From positions 62,001 through 126,000 of the forward strand of contig NZ_MLCE01000021.1 of assembly GCF_002300165.1 (NCBI RefSeq): DNA of 64,000 nucleotides, given 5' to 3'. The translations under genes and the position numbers were made by a program. The notes under the pieces are model-generated. The model saw nothing but the letters and a program-made list of their open reading frames with translations, was not told the DNA's origin and did not search any database. The stretch's first letter is position 1; each line of letters starts with the position of its first letter. Below, one piece after another: positions 1 to 9,754 of this stretch. Source of the stretch: Streptomyces sp. Tue6028 (GTDB lineage: Bacteria > Actinomycetota > Actinomycetes > Streptomycetales > Streptomycetaceae).

Positions 1-105
1 CATCTGTCCGCGTGTTGTGCGGCTGCGTATGGCGTGGCCAAAAGCACGTACATCCGGCCGCAAACCGGTGGACGCCAGGGCTGCAGGTCGGACAGCCTGA
101 CCTGC

Positions 106-972
106 GTGTCGACACTTTCCCTCGCCGATCTGCCCGTCCGCCGCCTGACGCCTCGCGATCTCACCGCCTGTGCCGACCTGTCCGAGAACCGGGGGTGGCC
201 CCGCGAGGAACACAAGTGGGGTCTCCTGCTCGCGGCGGGAACCGGTTACGGGATCGACGACCCCGACGGCGGCCTCGTCACCGCGTGCGTCGTGACCGAG
301 TACGGCCCGCGGGAGCGACCTGCACTGGGCGCGATCGGCATGGTGCTCGTCGCCGAGCGTCATGCCCGCAAGGGTGTCGGACGTCGGCTCATGCGCCATG
401 TCGTCACCGAGATGGGCACCACGCCGCTGACCCTGCACGCGACCCCGTACGGCCGCCCGCTCTACGAGGAGTTGGGTTTCAAGGTCACCGGCAGCGCCGA
501 GATGGTCCGTGGAGTCTTCACTCCGGACGGGCGGGCGCCCGACGTCTTCACGCGTGCGGCCACCGCCGAGGATCTCTCCACGATTCTCCGGCTGGACGAG
601 GAGGTCTTCGGCGCCGATCGCACCCACATGATCACGCGGCTGCCGGCCTTCTCCGATCAGCTGCGCGTCGCCGAGGAGGGCGGCCGGATCATCGGGTACG
701 GAGCGGCCTGGCCCAACATGGACAACCACGTGGTCGGCCCGCTGATCGCTCGCGACACGGAGACGGCGAAGGCCCTCATCGCCTCGCTCGCCGCCCACAG
801 CGACCGTCCGCTGCGTACCGATATCGACGTGCGACACGACGAGCTGCTGTCGTGGGTGAAGGAGCGCGGCCTCGCGTCCGTCGCCTTCAACGCGGTCATG
901 ACCTACGGAATCCCGGAGCTGCCCGGGGACTGGACGCGACGCTTCGCGCCCCTGACGGTGGCCGCCGGGTAG
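106..972 (+). CDS. GNAT family N-acetyltransferase, two-domain
   Basis: Predicted cytosolic acetyl-CoA-dependent N-acetyltransferase of 288 residues; substrate unknown. The acetyl-CoA loop is visible in the N-terminal half as an RHARKGVGRR-type stretch after a beta strand (GAIGMVLVAE), followed by a typical YGRPLYEELGF segment. The C-terminal half looks like a second, degenerate acetyltransferase-like domain. The reading frame is open from 34, but the family-like sequence begins at the GTG at 106 (STLSLADLPVRRLTPRD), which I prefer. A strong hairpin lies about 90 bases after the stop, suggesting a single-gene transcript. Family call is firm; function is not known. Confidence 0.8.
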   Translation: MSTLSLADLPVRRLTPRDLTACADLSENRGWPREEHKWGLLLAAGTGYGIDDPDGGLVTACVVTEYGPRERPALGAIGMVLVAERHARKGVGRRLMRHVVTEMGTTPLTLHATPYGRPLYEELGFKVTGSAEMVRGVFTPDGRAPDVFTRAATAEDLSTILRLDEEVFGADRTHMITRLPAFSDQLRVAEEGGRIIGYGAAWPNMDNHVVGPLIARDTETAKALIASLAAHSDRPLRTDIDVRHDELLSWVKERGLASVAFNAVMTYGIPELPGDWTRRFAPLTVAAG

Positions 973-1062
973 CAGGGACCGGACGGGACACCTCGCGTCC
1001 GGAGCGGATGCCGGGCCGTGATCGCGGACCGGCCGGCCGAGTGCTCCTCCGCATGCGCACAG

Positions 1063-1102
1063 GGAAGTGCCGGCCCCACCAGATGGTGGGGCCGGCACTT
1101 CC
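1063..1102. terminator. Hairpin terminator after the GNAT gene
   Basis: Perfect 18-bp inverted repeat: 1063-1080 pairs with 1085-1102 around the loop AGAT. It lies between the stop of the rightward GNAT gene and the stop of the leftward GlcG-like gene, so it may serve both. There is no long T run, as is common in this group. Confidence 0.75.
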
Positions 1103-1215
1103 TCGTCGATGCCTGCCGGGGAGCCGAACGGCCCGCGCCGGGCAGGACTTGGGCCGGAGCGTGGCCTGCCTCGGTCGGAGCTGACCTGGGCCGGAGCTTC
1201 GCCGGTCGGCCCGTG

Positions 1216-1638
1216 TCAGACGAGCGTCTCGACCGCGGCGGAGGCGAAACCGTGGTCCTGGTCCGGCATGCCGCCGCCGACCCCGATCGCGCCGATCAGC
1301 CGTCCGTCACGGTGGACCGGGACGCCACCCGCGATGAACAGCAGGGGACGGTCGAGTGCGGTCGGCAGCGTGTGGAAGAGACCTCCGGGCTGAACCGCGT
1401 CGATGAGGTCGGCCGTGGCGGAGTTCAACTGGAGCGCCGTATAGGCCTTGCGGGTGCTGGTCTCGCCGGAGATCAGCACGGCCTGGTCGTCACGTCGGAA
1501 GGCGAGCAGGTGACCGCCCGCGTCGAGGACGGTGACGCTGACTCGGACACCGGCCGCCTCGGCTGCGCGGCGGGCCGCAGTGACGAGAACCTCGGCGTCC
1601 TCGATGGTCAGCGGGGCGACGGCAGTGGTGGTGCTCAT
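1216..1638 (-). CDS. GlcG/HbpS family heme-binding-type protein
   Basis: A 140-residue protein of the GlcG/HbpS (DUF336) family. The family feature is the small alpha/beta domain: SVTVLDAGGHLLAFRRDD, then SGETSTRKAYTALQ, and a glycine-rich end IGAIGVGGGMPDQD. Relatives include HbpS, a secreted heme-binding redox sensor partner in Streptomyces, and GlcG of glycolate operons. No signal peptide is visible here, so a cytosolic role is likely. The ATG at 1638 has a good ribosome site (GAGAAGGAG) just upstream. It runs leftward and ends near the shared hairpin at 1063. Ligand and role are not shown by the sequence. Confidence 0.8.
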   Translation of the reverse strand: MSTTTAVAPLTIEDAEVLVTAARRAAEAAGVRVSVTVLDAGGHLLAFRRDDQAVLISGETSTRKAYTALQLNSATADLIDAVQPGGLFHTLPTALDRPLLFIAGGVPVHRDGRLIGAIGVGGGMPDQDHGFASAAVETLV

Positions 1639-1730
1639 GAGGGGTCTTCTCCTTCTCGGGGGTGTTGCGGGGTGGTGCTGAGCCGGCGGGAGCGGGGACG
1701 GCCCTGGCCTCGCTCCGTGATCGGCTCGGG

Positions 1731-2939
1731 TCAGTGATGGACTGCGGCCCGCTGCTCGGCCGGCGCGGCGCCGGCGACGACGGCGCTGGACGTCTTCGTA
1801 CGGCGCTCCAGCGCGGCCGAGACGACGGCGAGGACGAGGGCGCTCGCGGCGAGTACGGCGCCGACCCAGTTGGGAGCGGTGTAGCCCAGGCCGGCCGCGA
1901 TGACGAGACCGCCGAGCCAGGCCGAGAGGGCGTTGCCGAGGTTGAAGGCGCCGATGTTCACGGCCGAGGCGAGGGTGGGGGCGCCGTGCGCCTGGTCGAG
2001 GACGCGCTTCTGCAGCGGCGGCACGGTGGCGAAGCCCAGTGCTCCGATCAGAGCGATCGTGACGGCCGCGAGGATCTTGTTGTGCGCGGTGACGGTGAAC
2101 AGGGCGAGCACGATCGCGAGACCGCCCAGGGAGACGTAGAGCATCGGCATCAGCGAGCGGTCGGCGAACCTGCCGCCGATCAGGTTCCCGCCGACCATGC
2201 CGAGGCCGAACAGGACCAGCAGCCAGGTGACGGAGCCGTCGGCGAAGCCCGCGACATGCGTCATCATCGGCGCGATGTAGGTGATGGCCGCGAAGACGCC
2301 GCCGAAGCCGAGCACGGTCATCGCCATGGCCAGCAGGACCTGGACGTTCTTGAAGGCGGCCAGCTCGTGCCGCAGGTGCACACCCTCCGGCTTGGGCATC
2401 TCGGGGACCAGCTTGGCGATGCCCAGCAGCCCGATCACACCGAGCGCCGCGACGCCCGCGAAGGTGACGCGCCAGCCCGCCGACTGCCCGATCAGTGTGC
2501 CCAGCGGGACACCGACGACATTGGCGATGGTGAGACCGCTGAACATCATGGCGATCGCGCCGGCCTTCTTCTCCGGCGCGACCAGCTCGGCGGCCACCAC
2601 GGACCCGATGCCGAAGAAGGCGCCGTGAGCGAGGGAGGCGATCACTCGTCCCACCAGCATCAGCCCGAAGGCCGGCGCGACGGCGGAGAGCAGGTTGCCG
2701 ATCACGAACAGCCCCATGAGCAGCATCAGCATCCGCTTACGGGACACCCGTGTACCGAACGCGGTCATGATCGGGGCTCCGATCACCACGCCGAGGGCAT
2801 ATCCGGTCACCAGCAGACCGGCTGTGGGGATGGAGACACCGAAGTCACCCGCGACCTCGGGCAGTACGCCCATGATCACGAACTCGGTCGTTCCGATTCC
2901 GAAGGCCCCGATCGCGAGGGCCAGAAGCGCGAGAGGCAT
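1731..2939 (-). CDS. MFS transporter, AraJ/DHA1-like drug efflux type
   Basis: Twelve-segment major facilitator protein of about 402 residues. The N-terminus (PLALLALAIGAFGIGTTEF) and the following VMGVLPEVAGDFGVS segment match the DHA1 drug:H+ antiporter group that includes AraJ-like proteins. A loop motif RVSRKRM after the second membrane segment fits the MFS motif A region. The frame is open to 2990, but the ATG at 2939 follows a GGAAGG ribosome site and starts at the natural N-terminus. It is divergent from a MarR-type regulator at 3083 and is its probable target. The exported compound is unknown. Confidence 0.85.
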   Translation of the reverse strand: MPLALLALAIGAFGIGTTEFVIMGVLPEVAGDFGVSIPTAGLLVTGYALGVVIGAPIMTAFGTRVSRKRMLMLLMGLFVIGNLLSAVAPAFGLMLVGRVIASLAHGAFFGIGSVVAAELVAPEKKAGAIAMMFSGLTIANVVGVPLGTLIGQSAGWRVTFAGVAALGVIGLLGIAKLVPEMPKPEGVHLRHELAAFKNVQVLLAMAMTVLGFGGVFAAITYIAPMMTHVAGFADGSVTWLLVLFGLGMVGGNLIGGRFADRSLMPMLYVSLGGLAIVLALFTVTAHNKILAAVTIALIGALGFATVPPLQKRVLDQAHGAPTLASAVNIGAFNLGNALSAWLGGLVIAAGLGYTAPNWVGAVLAASALVLAVVSAALERRTKTSSAVVAGAAPAEQRAAVHH

Positions 2940-2994
2940 GGTGGGGTACACCTTCCCAAAAGATTGCAGGAGCGCTTTGCGTGCGTCCACAATA

Positions 2995-3019
2995 GTTGCA
3001 GACGCGGGCTATTTGCAAC
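2995..3019. promoter_or_regulatory. Candidate MarR operator between MFS and marR genes
   Basis: Inverted repeat GTTGCA (2995-3000) and TGCAAC (3014-3019) in the 143-base divergent region between the MFS gene and the MarR gene. MarR proteins usually bind imperfect palindromes in such divergent regions. A related ATTGCA lies at about 2963. The assignment is inference from position and symmetry. Confidence 0.45.
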
Positions 3020-3082
3020 CGCGGGATATTTCGATTGTGGTCTATCCTGGGCTTCAGCCGCTCCGGGACGGAGGAAAACGCC

Positions 3083-3559
3083 ATGACAGCCACGGACCCC
3101 GCGCTCACCGCCCTCGCTCAGGGCTGGTGCGCTCTCTCCCTGCTGCACGGGAGGATCGAGGCCCACATCGAGCGAGCGCTGCAGGCCGAGCACGACCTGA
3201 GCGTGCGGGAGTACTCGCTGCTCGACGTCCTGAGCCGGCAGCACGACGGCGAAGGCGGCCATCTCCAGATGAAGCAGGTCGCCGACGCGGTCGTGCTGAG
3301 CCAGAGCGCCACCACGCGGCTCGTCACCCGCCTCGAGGACCGTGGGCTGCTCTCGCGCTACCTGTGCCCGACCGACCGCCGCGGCATCTACACGAACGTC
3401 AGCGAGGCGGGACTCCAGCTCCTCGACGAGGCCCGGCCCACCAATGACGCCGCTTTGCGGGAGGCACTCGACGAGGCCGCGAAGAACCCGGAACTGGCGC
3501 CGCTGGTCCGGGTCGTGGAGTCGGCGAGCGTGCCGGTGCAGCCCCTGGCACCTGCGTAG
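3083..3559 (+). CDS. MarR family transcriptional regulator
   Basis: A 158-residue winged-helix regulator. The central part shows the MarR DNA-binding helix and wing: MKQVADAVVLSQSATTRLVTRLEDRGLLSR followed by CPTDRRGIYTNVSEAG. The ATG at 3083 has the ribosome site GAGGAAA at 3071, so I chose it over the upstream open frame from 2996. It is divergent from the MFS gene and probably represses it, with release by a small ligand. A GNAT gene follows 9 bases after the stop and is probably co-transcribed. Confidence 0.88.
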   Translation: MTATDPALTALAQGWCALSLLHGRIEAHIERALQAEHDLSVREYSLLDVLSRQHDGEGGHLQMKQVADAVVLSQSATTRLVTRLEDRGLLSRYLCPTDRRGIYTNVSEAGLQLLDEARPTNDAALREALDEAAKNPELAPLVRVVESASVPVQPLAPA

Positions 3560-3568
3560 GGTGCGCTC

Positions 3569-4021
3569 ATGGGAGATCTTGAAATACGTGCCGCGATCGC
3601 CGACGACGTGCCTGAGATCGTCGCGATGCTCGCGGACGACCCGCTCGGCGCGCAACGTGAGTCACCCGACGACCTGAGCCCGTATCTCGACGCCCTGGAG
3701 CGCCTGAGCGGTGACCCGAATCAGCATCTGATGGTCGCCGTGCGCGAGCGCCGCGTGGTCGGAACGCTTCAGCTCACGGTGATCCCGGGGCTGTCACGCA
3801 AGGGGGCGACGCGCTCCGTGATCGAAGGCGTGCGCATCCACGCCGACGAGCGCGGCAGCGGCCTGGGAACCCAGCTCATTGAATGGGCGATCGGGGAATC
3901 CCGGCGCCAGGACTGCCAGTTGGTCCAGCTGACCTCCGACGTCACCCGCACCGACGCCCATCGCTTCTACGAGCGTCTCGGCTTCACTGCTTCGCACGTC
4001 GGCTTCAAACTCCCCCTCTGA
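3569..4021 (+). CDS. GNAT family N-acetyltransferase
   Basis: A 150-residue single-domain acetyltransferase. The acetyl-CoA-binding loop is seen as ADERGSGLGTQLIEWA (R-G-S-G-L-G), and the C-terminal RTDAHRFYERLGF is a typical GNAT end. The start is 9 bases after the marR stop, so the two genes are probably one transcript. Its place behind a MarR-regulated efflux gene suggests a detoxification role, but the substrate cannot be read from the sequence. It ends just before a palindromic parS site at 4047. Confidence 0.85.
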   Translation: MGDLEIRAAIADDVPEIVAMLADDPLGAQRESPDDLSPYLDALERLSGDPNQHLMVAVRERRVVGTLQLTVIPGLSRKGATRSVIEGVRIHADERGSGLGTQLIEWAIGESRRQDCQLVQLTSDVTRTDAHRFYERLGFTASHVGFKLPL

Positions 4022-4038
4022 GACGCACAGAGGACAGA

Positions 4039-4070
4039 GGCGGCCCGTTTCACGTGAAACGGGCCGCCTC
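4039..4070. terminator. Extended palindrome with parS core between convergent genes
   Basis: GGCGGCCC (4040-4047, sharing one base with parS) and GGGCCGCC on the other side extend the parS palindrome into a stem of more than 14 bp. It lies between the convergent GNAT and serine hydrolase genes and could act as a bidirectional terminator as well as a ParB site. Confidence 0.55.
4047..4060. other. parS: parS site 1 (perfect)
   Basis: Exact 14-bp palindrome GTTTCACGTGAAAC, the Streptomyces ParB-binding centromere sequence. It lies between the stop codons of two convergent genes. Confidence 0.95.
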
Positions 4071-4084
4071 CCTCATGGCGTCGG

Positions 4085-5467
4085 CTACTGGATCCCCCGC
4101 CAGCCCTCCGGATCCACTCCACCCGGCACGGAAGACCCGTCGTCGTACGGCTGACGGGTGAACACGAACGAACCGAGGTCCAGATGGCTCACCGAGCCGT
4201 CAGGGCGCCGTACGGCCCGCAGGACCTCCCCCGCGTAGTAGCCGTCGAGTCCCGTCCAGGTTCCGTCGGCGTTCGGCCGGAAGTGCGCGCCGCGGCCGAC
4301 ACCGGACAGCGGCTCCAGCGAGAGCCGGCCGTCGGCCGACCACCGCAGCCCGAACCCCTGAGTCCCCCAGTACCACTGCCCCACCAGTTCCAGGACGGCG
4401 CTGTCGGCCTCGGCCACCGGCCGCCAGGGTTCGGGAATCCTCGGCTCGGCCTCCGCCACGATCCGCACGAGATCGGCGGCCACGGTGAACGCGGCTGGGC
4501 CCGAGGTGCAGTTCGTGAGCACGACCGCCGCGACGTCGTCGACCACACCGATCGCGAGGCCCGCCAGGAACCCGGGCAGCGAACCGGAGTGCCCCACCAG
4601 GGTCCGGCCGTCGCGGTGCGCGATCTGCATGCCGAGGCCGTAGCCGGACCCCGCCGCCAGGTCCGCCGTCTCAGGCGGAGCGGCGGGCGTCCGCATCTCC
4701 CGTACGGAGTCGGCGCTCAGCACCCGGTCGTCACCCCGGGCGAGGAAGACGGCGAAGCGCGCCAGGTCACCGGTGGTGGACCACAATTGACCCGCCGGGG
4801 CCATCCTGCCGAGGTCCTCCGCGGGCTCCGGTATCACCACATCCGCCCAGGGATGCACCGCCCAGCCGCCCGCGTGCGGCATCTCGGGCCGACCGCTCGT
4901 GCGGTGCAGGCCCAGCGGTTCGAGCACTTCCCGCCGCAGCACCTCTTCCCACGGGGCGCCGCGCAGCTCCTCGACCAGCGCGCCCAACAGCGTGAAGCCG
5001 GGGTTCGAGTAGTGGTGCCGCCGCCCGACGGAATGCCGGAAGGGCTGCTCACCCAGGACATCCGCGAGCTCGGGGCGCAGTGAACCCGGTGTGCGCTCCC
5101 ACCAGGGCGTGGGAGACTCGGCGGCCAACCCGCCGGTGTGCGCGAGCAGTTCGGCGACGGTGACCTCCCCTGCCCCCGTGCCCGGCAGGTGCTTCTCCAG
5201 CGGATCACCGAGATCCAGTACACCCTCGTCGCGCAGACGCAGGACCAGGACGGCGGTGAAGGTCTTGGTGATGGAGCCGATCCGGTACTGCACGTTCTCG
5301 TCCGGACCGTGTCCGTCCACCGAGGTCCTGGCCCCGTGCCACACGGTCTCCCCGCCCCGGACGACCGCCGCGACCAGCGACGGCGCCCGCCCCTCGCTCT
5401 GCGCTACGGCAATACGGTGCAACAACGCTCGGTGAGTGGCGGGCAGCAGAAGTTCCTGTGTCGTCAT
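4085..5467 (-). CDS. Serine hydrolase, beta-lactamase/class C PBP fold
   Basis: A 460-residue protein of the beta-lactamase-related serine hydrolase family (class C beta-lactamase, DD-peptidase or esterase-like). The nucleophile motif SITK is at residues 65-68, the YSN motif at 153-155, and a third HSG-type motif (GHSGSLPGF) follows further on. A C-terminal beta-rich extension of about 100 residues follows the catalytic domain. The ATG at 5467 starts the family-like sequence; an open frame further upstream overlaps dnaB and is not needed. No clear signal peptide is seen, so it is probably cytosolic. Substrate unknown. Confidence 0.85.
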   Translation of the reverse strand: MTTQELLLPATHRALLHRIAVAQSEGRAPSLVAAVVRGGETVWHGARTSVDGHGPDENVQYRIGSITKTFTAVLVLRLRDEGVLDLGDPLEKHLPGTGAGEVTVAELLAHTGGLAAESPTPWWERTPGSLRPELADVLGEQPFRHSVGRRHHYSNPGFTLLGALVEELRGAPWEEVLRREVLEPLGLHRTSGRPEMPHAGGWAVHPWADVVIPEPAEDLGRMAPAGQLWSTTGDLARFAVFLARGDDRVLSADSVREMRTPAAPPETADLAAGSGYGLGMQIAHRDGRTLVGHSGSLPGFLAGLAIGVVDDVAAVVLTNCTSGPAAFTVAADLVRIVAEAEPRIPEPWRPVAEADSAVLELVGQWYWGTQGFGLRWSADGRLSLEPLSGVGRGAHFRPNADGTWTGLDGYYAGEVLRAVRRPDGSVSHLDLGSFVFTRQPYDDGSSVPGGVDPEGWRGIQ

Positions 5468-5540
5468 GCCCCCAGTGCACCCGGCAGGTGACCGGACGTC
5501 GAGCGCATTTCCGCGACCCCACGCCAACCCCGGCTCCCGG

Positions 5541-7013
<1,473 letters not shown>

Positions 7014-7472
7014 CGAGCGACCTCCTCCCGTCCGCCGAGCGGACCTAGCCGTGCCCCATATTTCTACGGCACAGCACTGACAACTGAGCGGCCCAACTCC
7101 GGTTCTGACGCGTCGGTTTTGCGAGCTTTCCGAGGACGGAGGAGAGAGCGGGCGCCGCACCACGTTAGGCCCGCGGGCACCGTCAGCCAATCTGGTTATC
7201 CACAGGCCTTGTGGACGACGGGCCCGATGCTGTGGAGAACTCGGCAAAACCTGTGCACGACACGGTGGACAGCCCTGTGAACAAGCCCTCAGCCACTTCA
7301 AGAAAGCGTCTCTGACCTGCGACTCTCCCATCCACCGGGTGTGCAGAAGAAAAACTTCCCCAGTCGGACCAAGATCGCTGCAAATGACGTGACGTGACGT
7401 GCCCGACCCGGCGGTTGGTAAGGGTCTTTATCGCCTTGCATCTCTTACCTGTGGAAGATTAGATTGGTGCTC
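7014..7472. promoter_or_regulatory. dnaB/MATE divergent intergenic region with DnaA-box cluster
   Basis: This 450-base stretch holds no convincing gene. Between 7196 and 7284 it contains TTATCCACA (7196-7204, an exact DnaA box), TGTGGACGA (7210-7218), TGTGGAGAA (7231-7239), GGTGGACAG (7264-7272) and TGTGAACAA (7276-7284). The first two fit the DnaA-box consensus on opposite strands; the others are weaker. The cluster is about 190-270 bases upstream of the dnaB start and is a candidate for DnaA control of dnaB or DnaA titration. Confidence 0.6.
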
Positions 7473-8810
7473 ATGACACAGGCTCCCGCGGCACCCAGGG
7501 CCGTCCGACGCCGGCACGACCGAGAGATCGTCGCGCTGGCCGTTCCGGCCTTCGGCGCGCTCGTCGCCGAGCCACTCTTCGTGATCGCCGACAGTGCCAT
7601 CGTCGGCCACCTCGGCACTGCCCAGCTGGCCGGCCTCGGCGTCGCCTCGACCCTCCTCATGACAGCCGTCGGCGTCTTCGTCTTCCTCGCCTACGCCACC
7701 ACGGCCGCCGTCGCCCGCCGAGTCGGCGCGGGCGATATCCGGGCCGCGATCCGACAGGGCATGGACGGCATCTGGCTCGCCCTGCTGATCGGCGCGGCCG
7801 TCATCGCCGTCGTCCTGCCGACGGCGCCCGCCCTCATGGACTGGTTCGGCGCTTCCGCCACCGCCGCCCCCTACGCGACCACATATCTACGGATCTCGAC
7901 GCTCGGTATCCCGGCCATGCTCGTCGTGCTCGCCGCGACCGGTGTCCTGCGCGGACTCCAGGACACCAAGACGCCGCTGTACGTCGCCGTCGCCGGATTC
8001 GTGGCCAACGCCGCCCTCAACGCCGGCCTCGTCTACGGCGCGGGCCTGGGCATCGCCGGCTCCGCCTGGGGAACCGTCATCGCCCAGTGCGGGATGGCGG
8101 CGGTCTATCTGGTCGTCGTCGTCCGCGGAGCCCGCAAGCACGATGCCTCCCTGCGGCCCGACGCCGGCGGGATACGGGCCTGTGCCCAGGCCGGCGCGCC
8201 CCTGCTTGTCCGCACCCTGTCCCTGAGGGCGATTCTCGTGATCGCCACTGCGGTCGCCGCCCGGCTCGGGGACGCCGATATGGCCGCCCACCAGATCATC
8301 CTGTCGCTGTGGAGCCTGCTCGCCTTCGCGCTCGACGCCATCGCCATCGCGGGGCAGGCCATCATCGGCCGCTACCTCGGCGCGGACGACGCCCAGGGCG
8401 CCCGCGAGGCATGCCGTCGCATGGTGCAGTGGGGTCTCGCCACCGGTGTCGTGCTCGGCCTGCTGGTCATCGTGGCGCGCCCGCTCTTCCTGCCGCTGTT
8501 CAGCGGCGACCCGGTCGTGCGTGACGCGGCGCTGCCGGCACTGGTCATGGTGGCCCTCTCGCAGCCGATCTGCGGAATCGTCTTCGTCCTGGACGGAGTC
8601 CTGATGGGCGCGGGGGACGGCCCCTACCTGGCGTGGGCCATGGTGCTCACCCTGGCGGTCTTCGCTCCCGTCGCCCTGCTCGTCCCCGTGCTGGGCGGCG
8701 GGCTCACCGCTCTCTGGGCAACGATGACGCTGATGATGGCGATCCGGCTGCTGACCCTGGGGCTGCGCTCCCGCTCGGGACGCTGGATCGTCACGGGAGC
8801 GACGCGCTGA
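7473..8810 (+). CDS. MATE family efflux transporter, DinF-like
   Basis: Multidrug and toxin extrusion antiporter of about 445 residues with twelve hydrophobic segments. The start REIVALAVPAFGALVAEPLFVIADSAIVGHLG is the MATE/DinF N-terminus, and the second half repeats the pattern (AHQIILSLWSLLAFALDAIAIAGQAIIGRYLG). Three in-frame starts are possible: TTG 7464, GTG 7467 and ATG 7473. The ribosome site GGAAG at 7453 is best spaced for 7467; the ATG gives the cleanest protein. The gene ends just before two tandem parS sites. Substrate unknown; exchange for H+ or Na+ is the family mechanism. Confidence 0.88.
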   Translation: MTQAPAAPRAVRRRHDREIVALAVPAFGALVAEPLFVIADSAIVGHLGTAQLAGLGVASTLLMTAVGVFVFLAYATTAAVARRVGAGDIRAAIRQGMDGIWLALLIGAAVIAVVLPTAPALMDWFGASATAAPYATTYLRISTLGIPAMLVVLAATGVLRGLQDTKTPLYVAVAGFVANAALNAGLVYGAGLGIAGSAWGTVIAQCGMAAVYLVVVVRGARKHDASLRPDAGGIRACAQAGAPLLVRTLSLRAILVIATAVAARLGDADMAAHQIILSLWSLLAFALDAIAIAGQAIIGRYLGADDAQGAREACRRMVQWGLATGVVLGLLVIVARPLFLPLFSGDPVVRDAALPALVMVALSQPICGIVFVLDGVLMGAGDGPYLAWAMVLTLAVFAPVALLVPVLGGGLTALWATMTLMMAIRLLTLGLRSRSGRWIVTGATR

Positions 8811-8825
8811 CGCCTGGTCCTGACC

Positions 8826-8839
8826 GTTTCACGTGAAAC
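8826..8839. other. parS: parS site 2 (perfect)
   Basis: Exact GTTTCACGTGAAAC, first of a tandem pair, 16 bases after the MATE stop codon and between convergent genes. Confidence 0.95.
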
Positions 8840-8843
8840 GGGG

Positions 8844-8857
8844 GTTTCACGTGAAAC
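8844..8857. other. parS: parS site 3 (perfect)
   Basis: Exact GTTTCACGTGAAAC, 18 bases centre-to-centre from site 2, with only GGGG between the two sites. Confidence 0.95.
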
Positions 8858-8951
8858 GACGATCCGCTACGACGCTCTGCCAGAGGGAGACACGACTCCC
8901 GCGCGAGGAAACACCACCACGACACGAACACCGCCGCGTCTCACGGCACGC

Positions 8952-8983
8952 AGAAGGGCCGCACCCTCGGGTGCGGCCCTTCT
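8952..8983 (-). terminator. Terminator of the rpsF-ssb-rpsR-rplI operon
   Basis: Inverted repeat 8952-8966 with 8969-8983 (AGAAGGGCCGCACCC and its complement), 24 bases past the rplI stop codon in the leftward direction. Confidence 0.8.
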
Positions 8984-9006
8984 CTCAGCTATGCCGAGCG
9001 CTGCAC

Positions 9007-9453
9007 TCAGGCAGCGACAACCTCGATGCTGACCTTGGCGGCAACCTCGGGGTGCAGACGCACGGACGTCTCGTGGGCGCCCAGGGTCTTGATCGGCGCG
9101 CCCAGCTCGATGCGGCGCTTGTCGACCTCGGGGCCACCGGAAGCCTTGATCGCCGAAGCGACGTCGGCCGGGGTGACGGAACCGAAGAGACGGCCGGCCT
9201 CGCCGGAGCGAACGGCCAGACGGACCTTCACGCCCTCGAGGCGGGCCTTGATCTCGTTGGCCTGCTCGATGGTCGCGATCTCGTGGATCTTGCGAGCACG
9301 ACGGATCTGCTCGACGTCCTTCTCGCCACCCTTGGTCCAGCGGATCGCGAAGTTCCGCGGGATCAGGTAGTTGCGAGCGTAACCGTCCTTGACGTCGACG
9401 ACGTCGCCCGCGGCACCGAGGCCGGAGACCTCGTGGGTGAGGATGATCTTCAT
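9007..9453 (-). CDS. rplI: 50S ribosomal protein L9
   Basis: Large-subunit protein L9, 148 residues, the usual length. The N-terminal 23S-rRNA-binding domain begins MKIILTHEVSGLGAAGDVVDVKDGYARN and contains the family NYLIPRNFA stretch; a long helix links it to the C-terminal domain. It is the last gene of the operon, 18 bases after rpsR, and is followed by a hairpin terminator. Confidence 0.97.
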   Translation of the reverse strand: MKIILTHEVSGLGAAGDVVDVKDGYARNYLIPRNFAIRWTKGGEKDVEQIRRARKIHEIATIEQANEIKARLEGVKVRLAVRSGEAGRLFGSVTPADVASAIKASGGPEVDKRRIELGAPIKTLGAHETSVRLHPEVAAKVSIEVVAA

Positions 9454-9471
9454 GTGTCGGTCACCCTTCCC

Positions 9472-9708
9472 TTATCGCGCGGTGGACGTGTAGGGCAGCA
9501 GCGCCATCTCACGGCTGTTCTTCACGGCCGTGGCGACGTCACGCTGGTGCTGCGTGCAGTTGCCGGTCACGCGGCGGGCACGGATCTTGCCGCGGTCGGA
9601 AATGAACTTCCGCAGCATGTTCGTGTCCTTGTAGTCCACGTACGTGACCTTGTCCTTGCAGAAAGCGCAGACCTTCTTCTTAGGCTTGCGCACAGGCGGC
9701 TTCGCCAT
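9472..9708 (-). CDS. rpsR: 30S ribosomal protein S18
   Basis: Small-subunit protein S18, 78 residues. The sequence MAKPPVRKPKKKVCAFCKDK and the later KIRARRVTGNCTQHQRDVATAVKN mark the family. It carries a CxxC pair (CAFC) plus a further cysteine, so it appears to be the zinc-binding (C+) form; Streptomyces often carry a second, cysteine-free copy elsewhere for zinc starvation. It lies between ssb and rplI in the same leftward operon. Confidence 0.97.
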   Translation of the reverse strand: MAKPPVRKPKKKVCAFCKDKVTYVDYKDTNMLRKFISDRGKIRARRVTGNCTQHQRDVATAVKNSREMALLPYTSTAR

Positions 9709-9754
9709 GGTGTTTCTCCTGTGTGATCAAGAAGTTTGGGTACGAACCCGTCCC

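Noticed and set aside
7014..7331. N-terminal extension of DnaB to 7331
   Set aside because: The extra 106 residues are not DnaB-like, and a good ribosome site precedes the GTG at 7013; the region also holds DnaA boxes.
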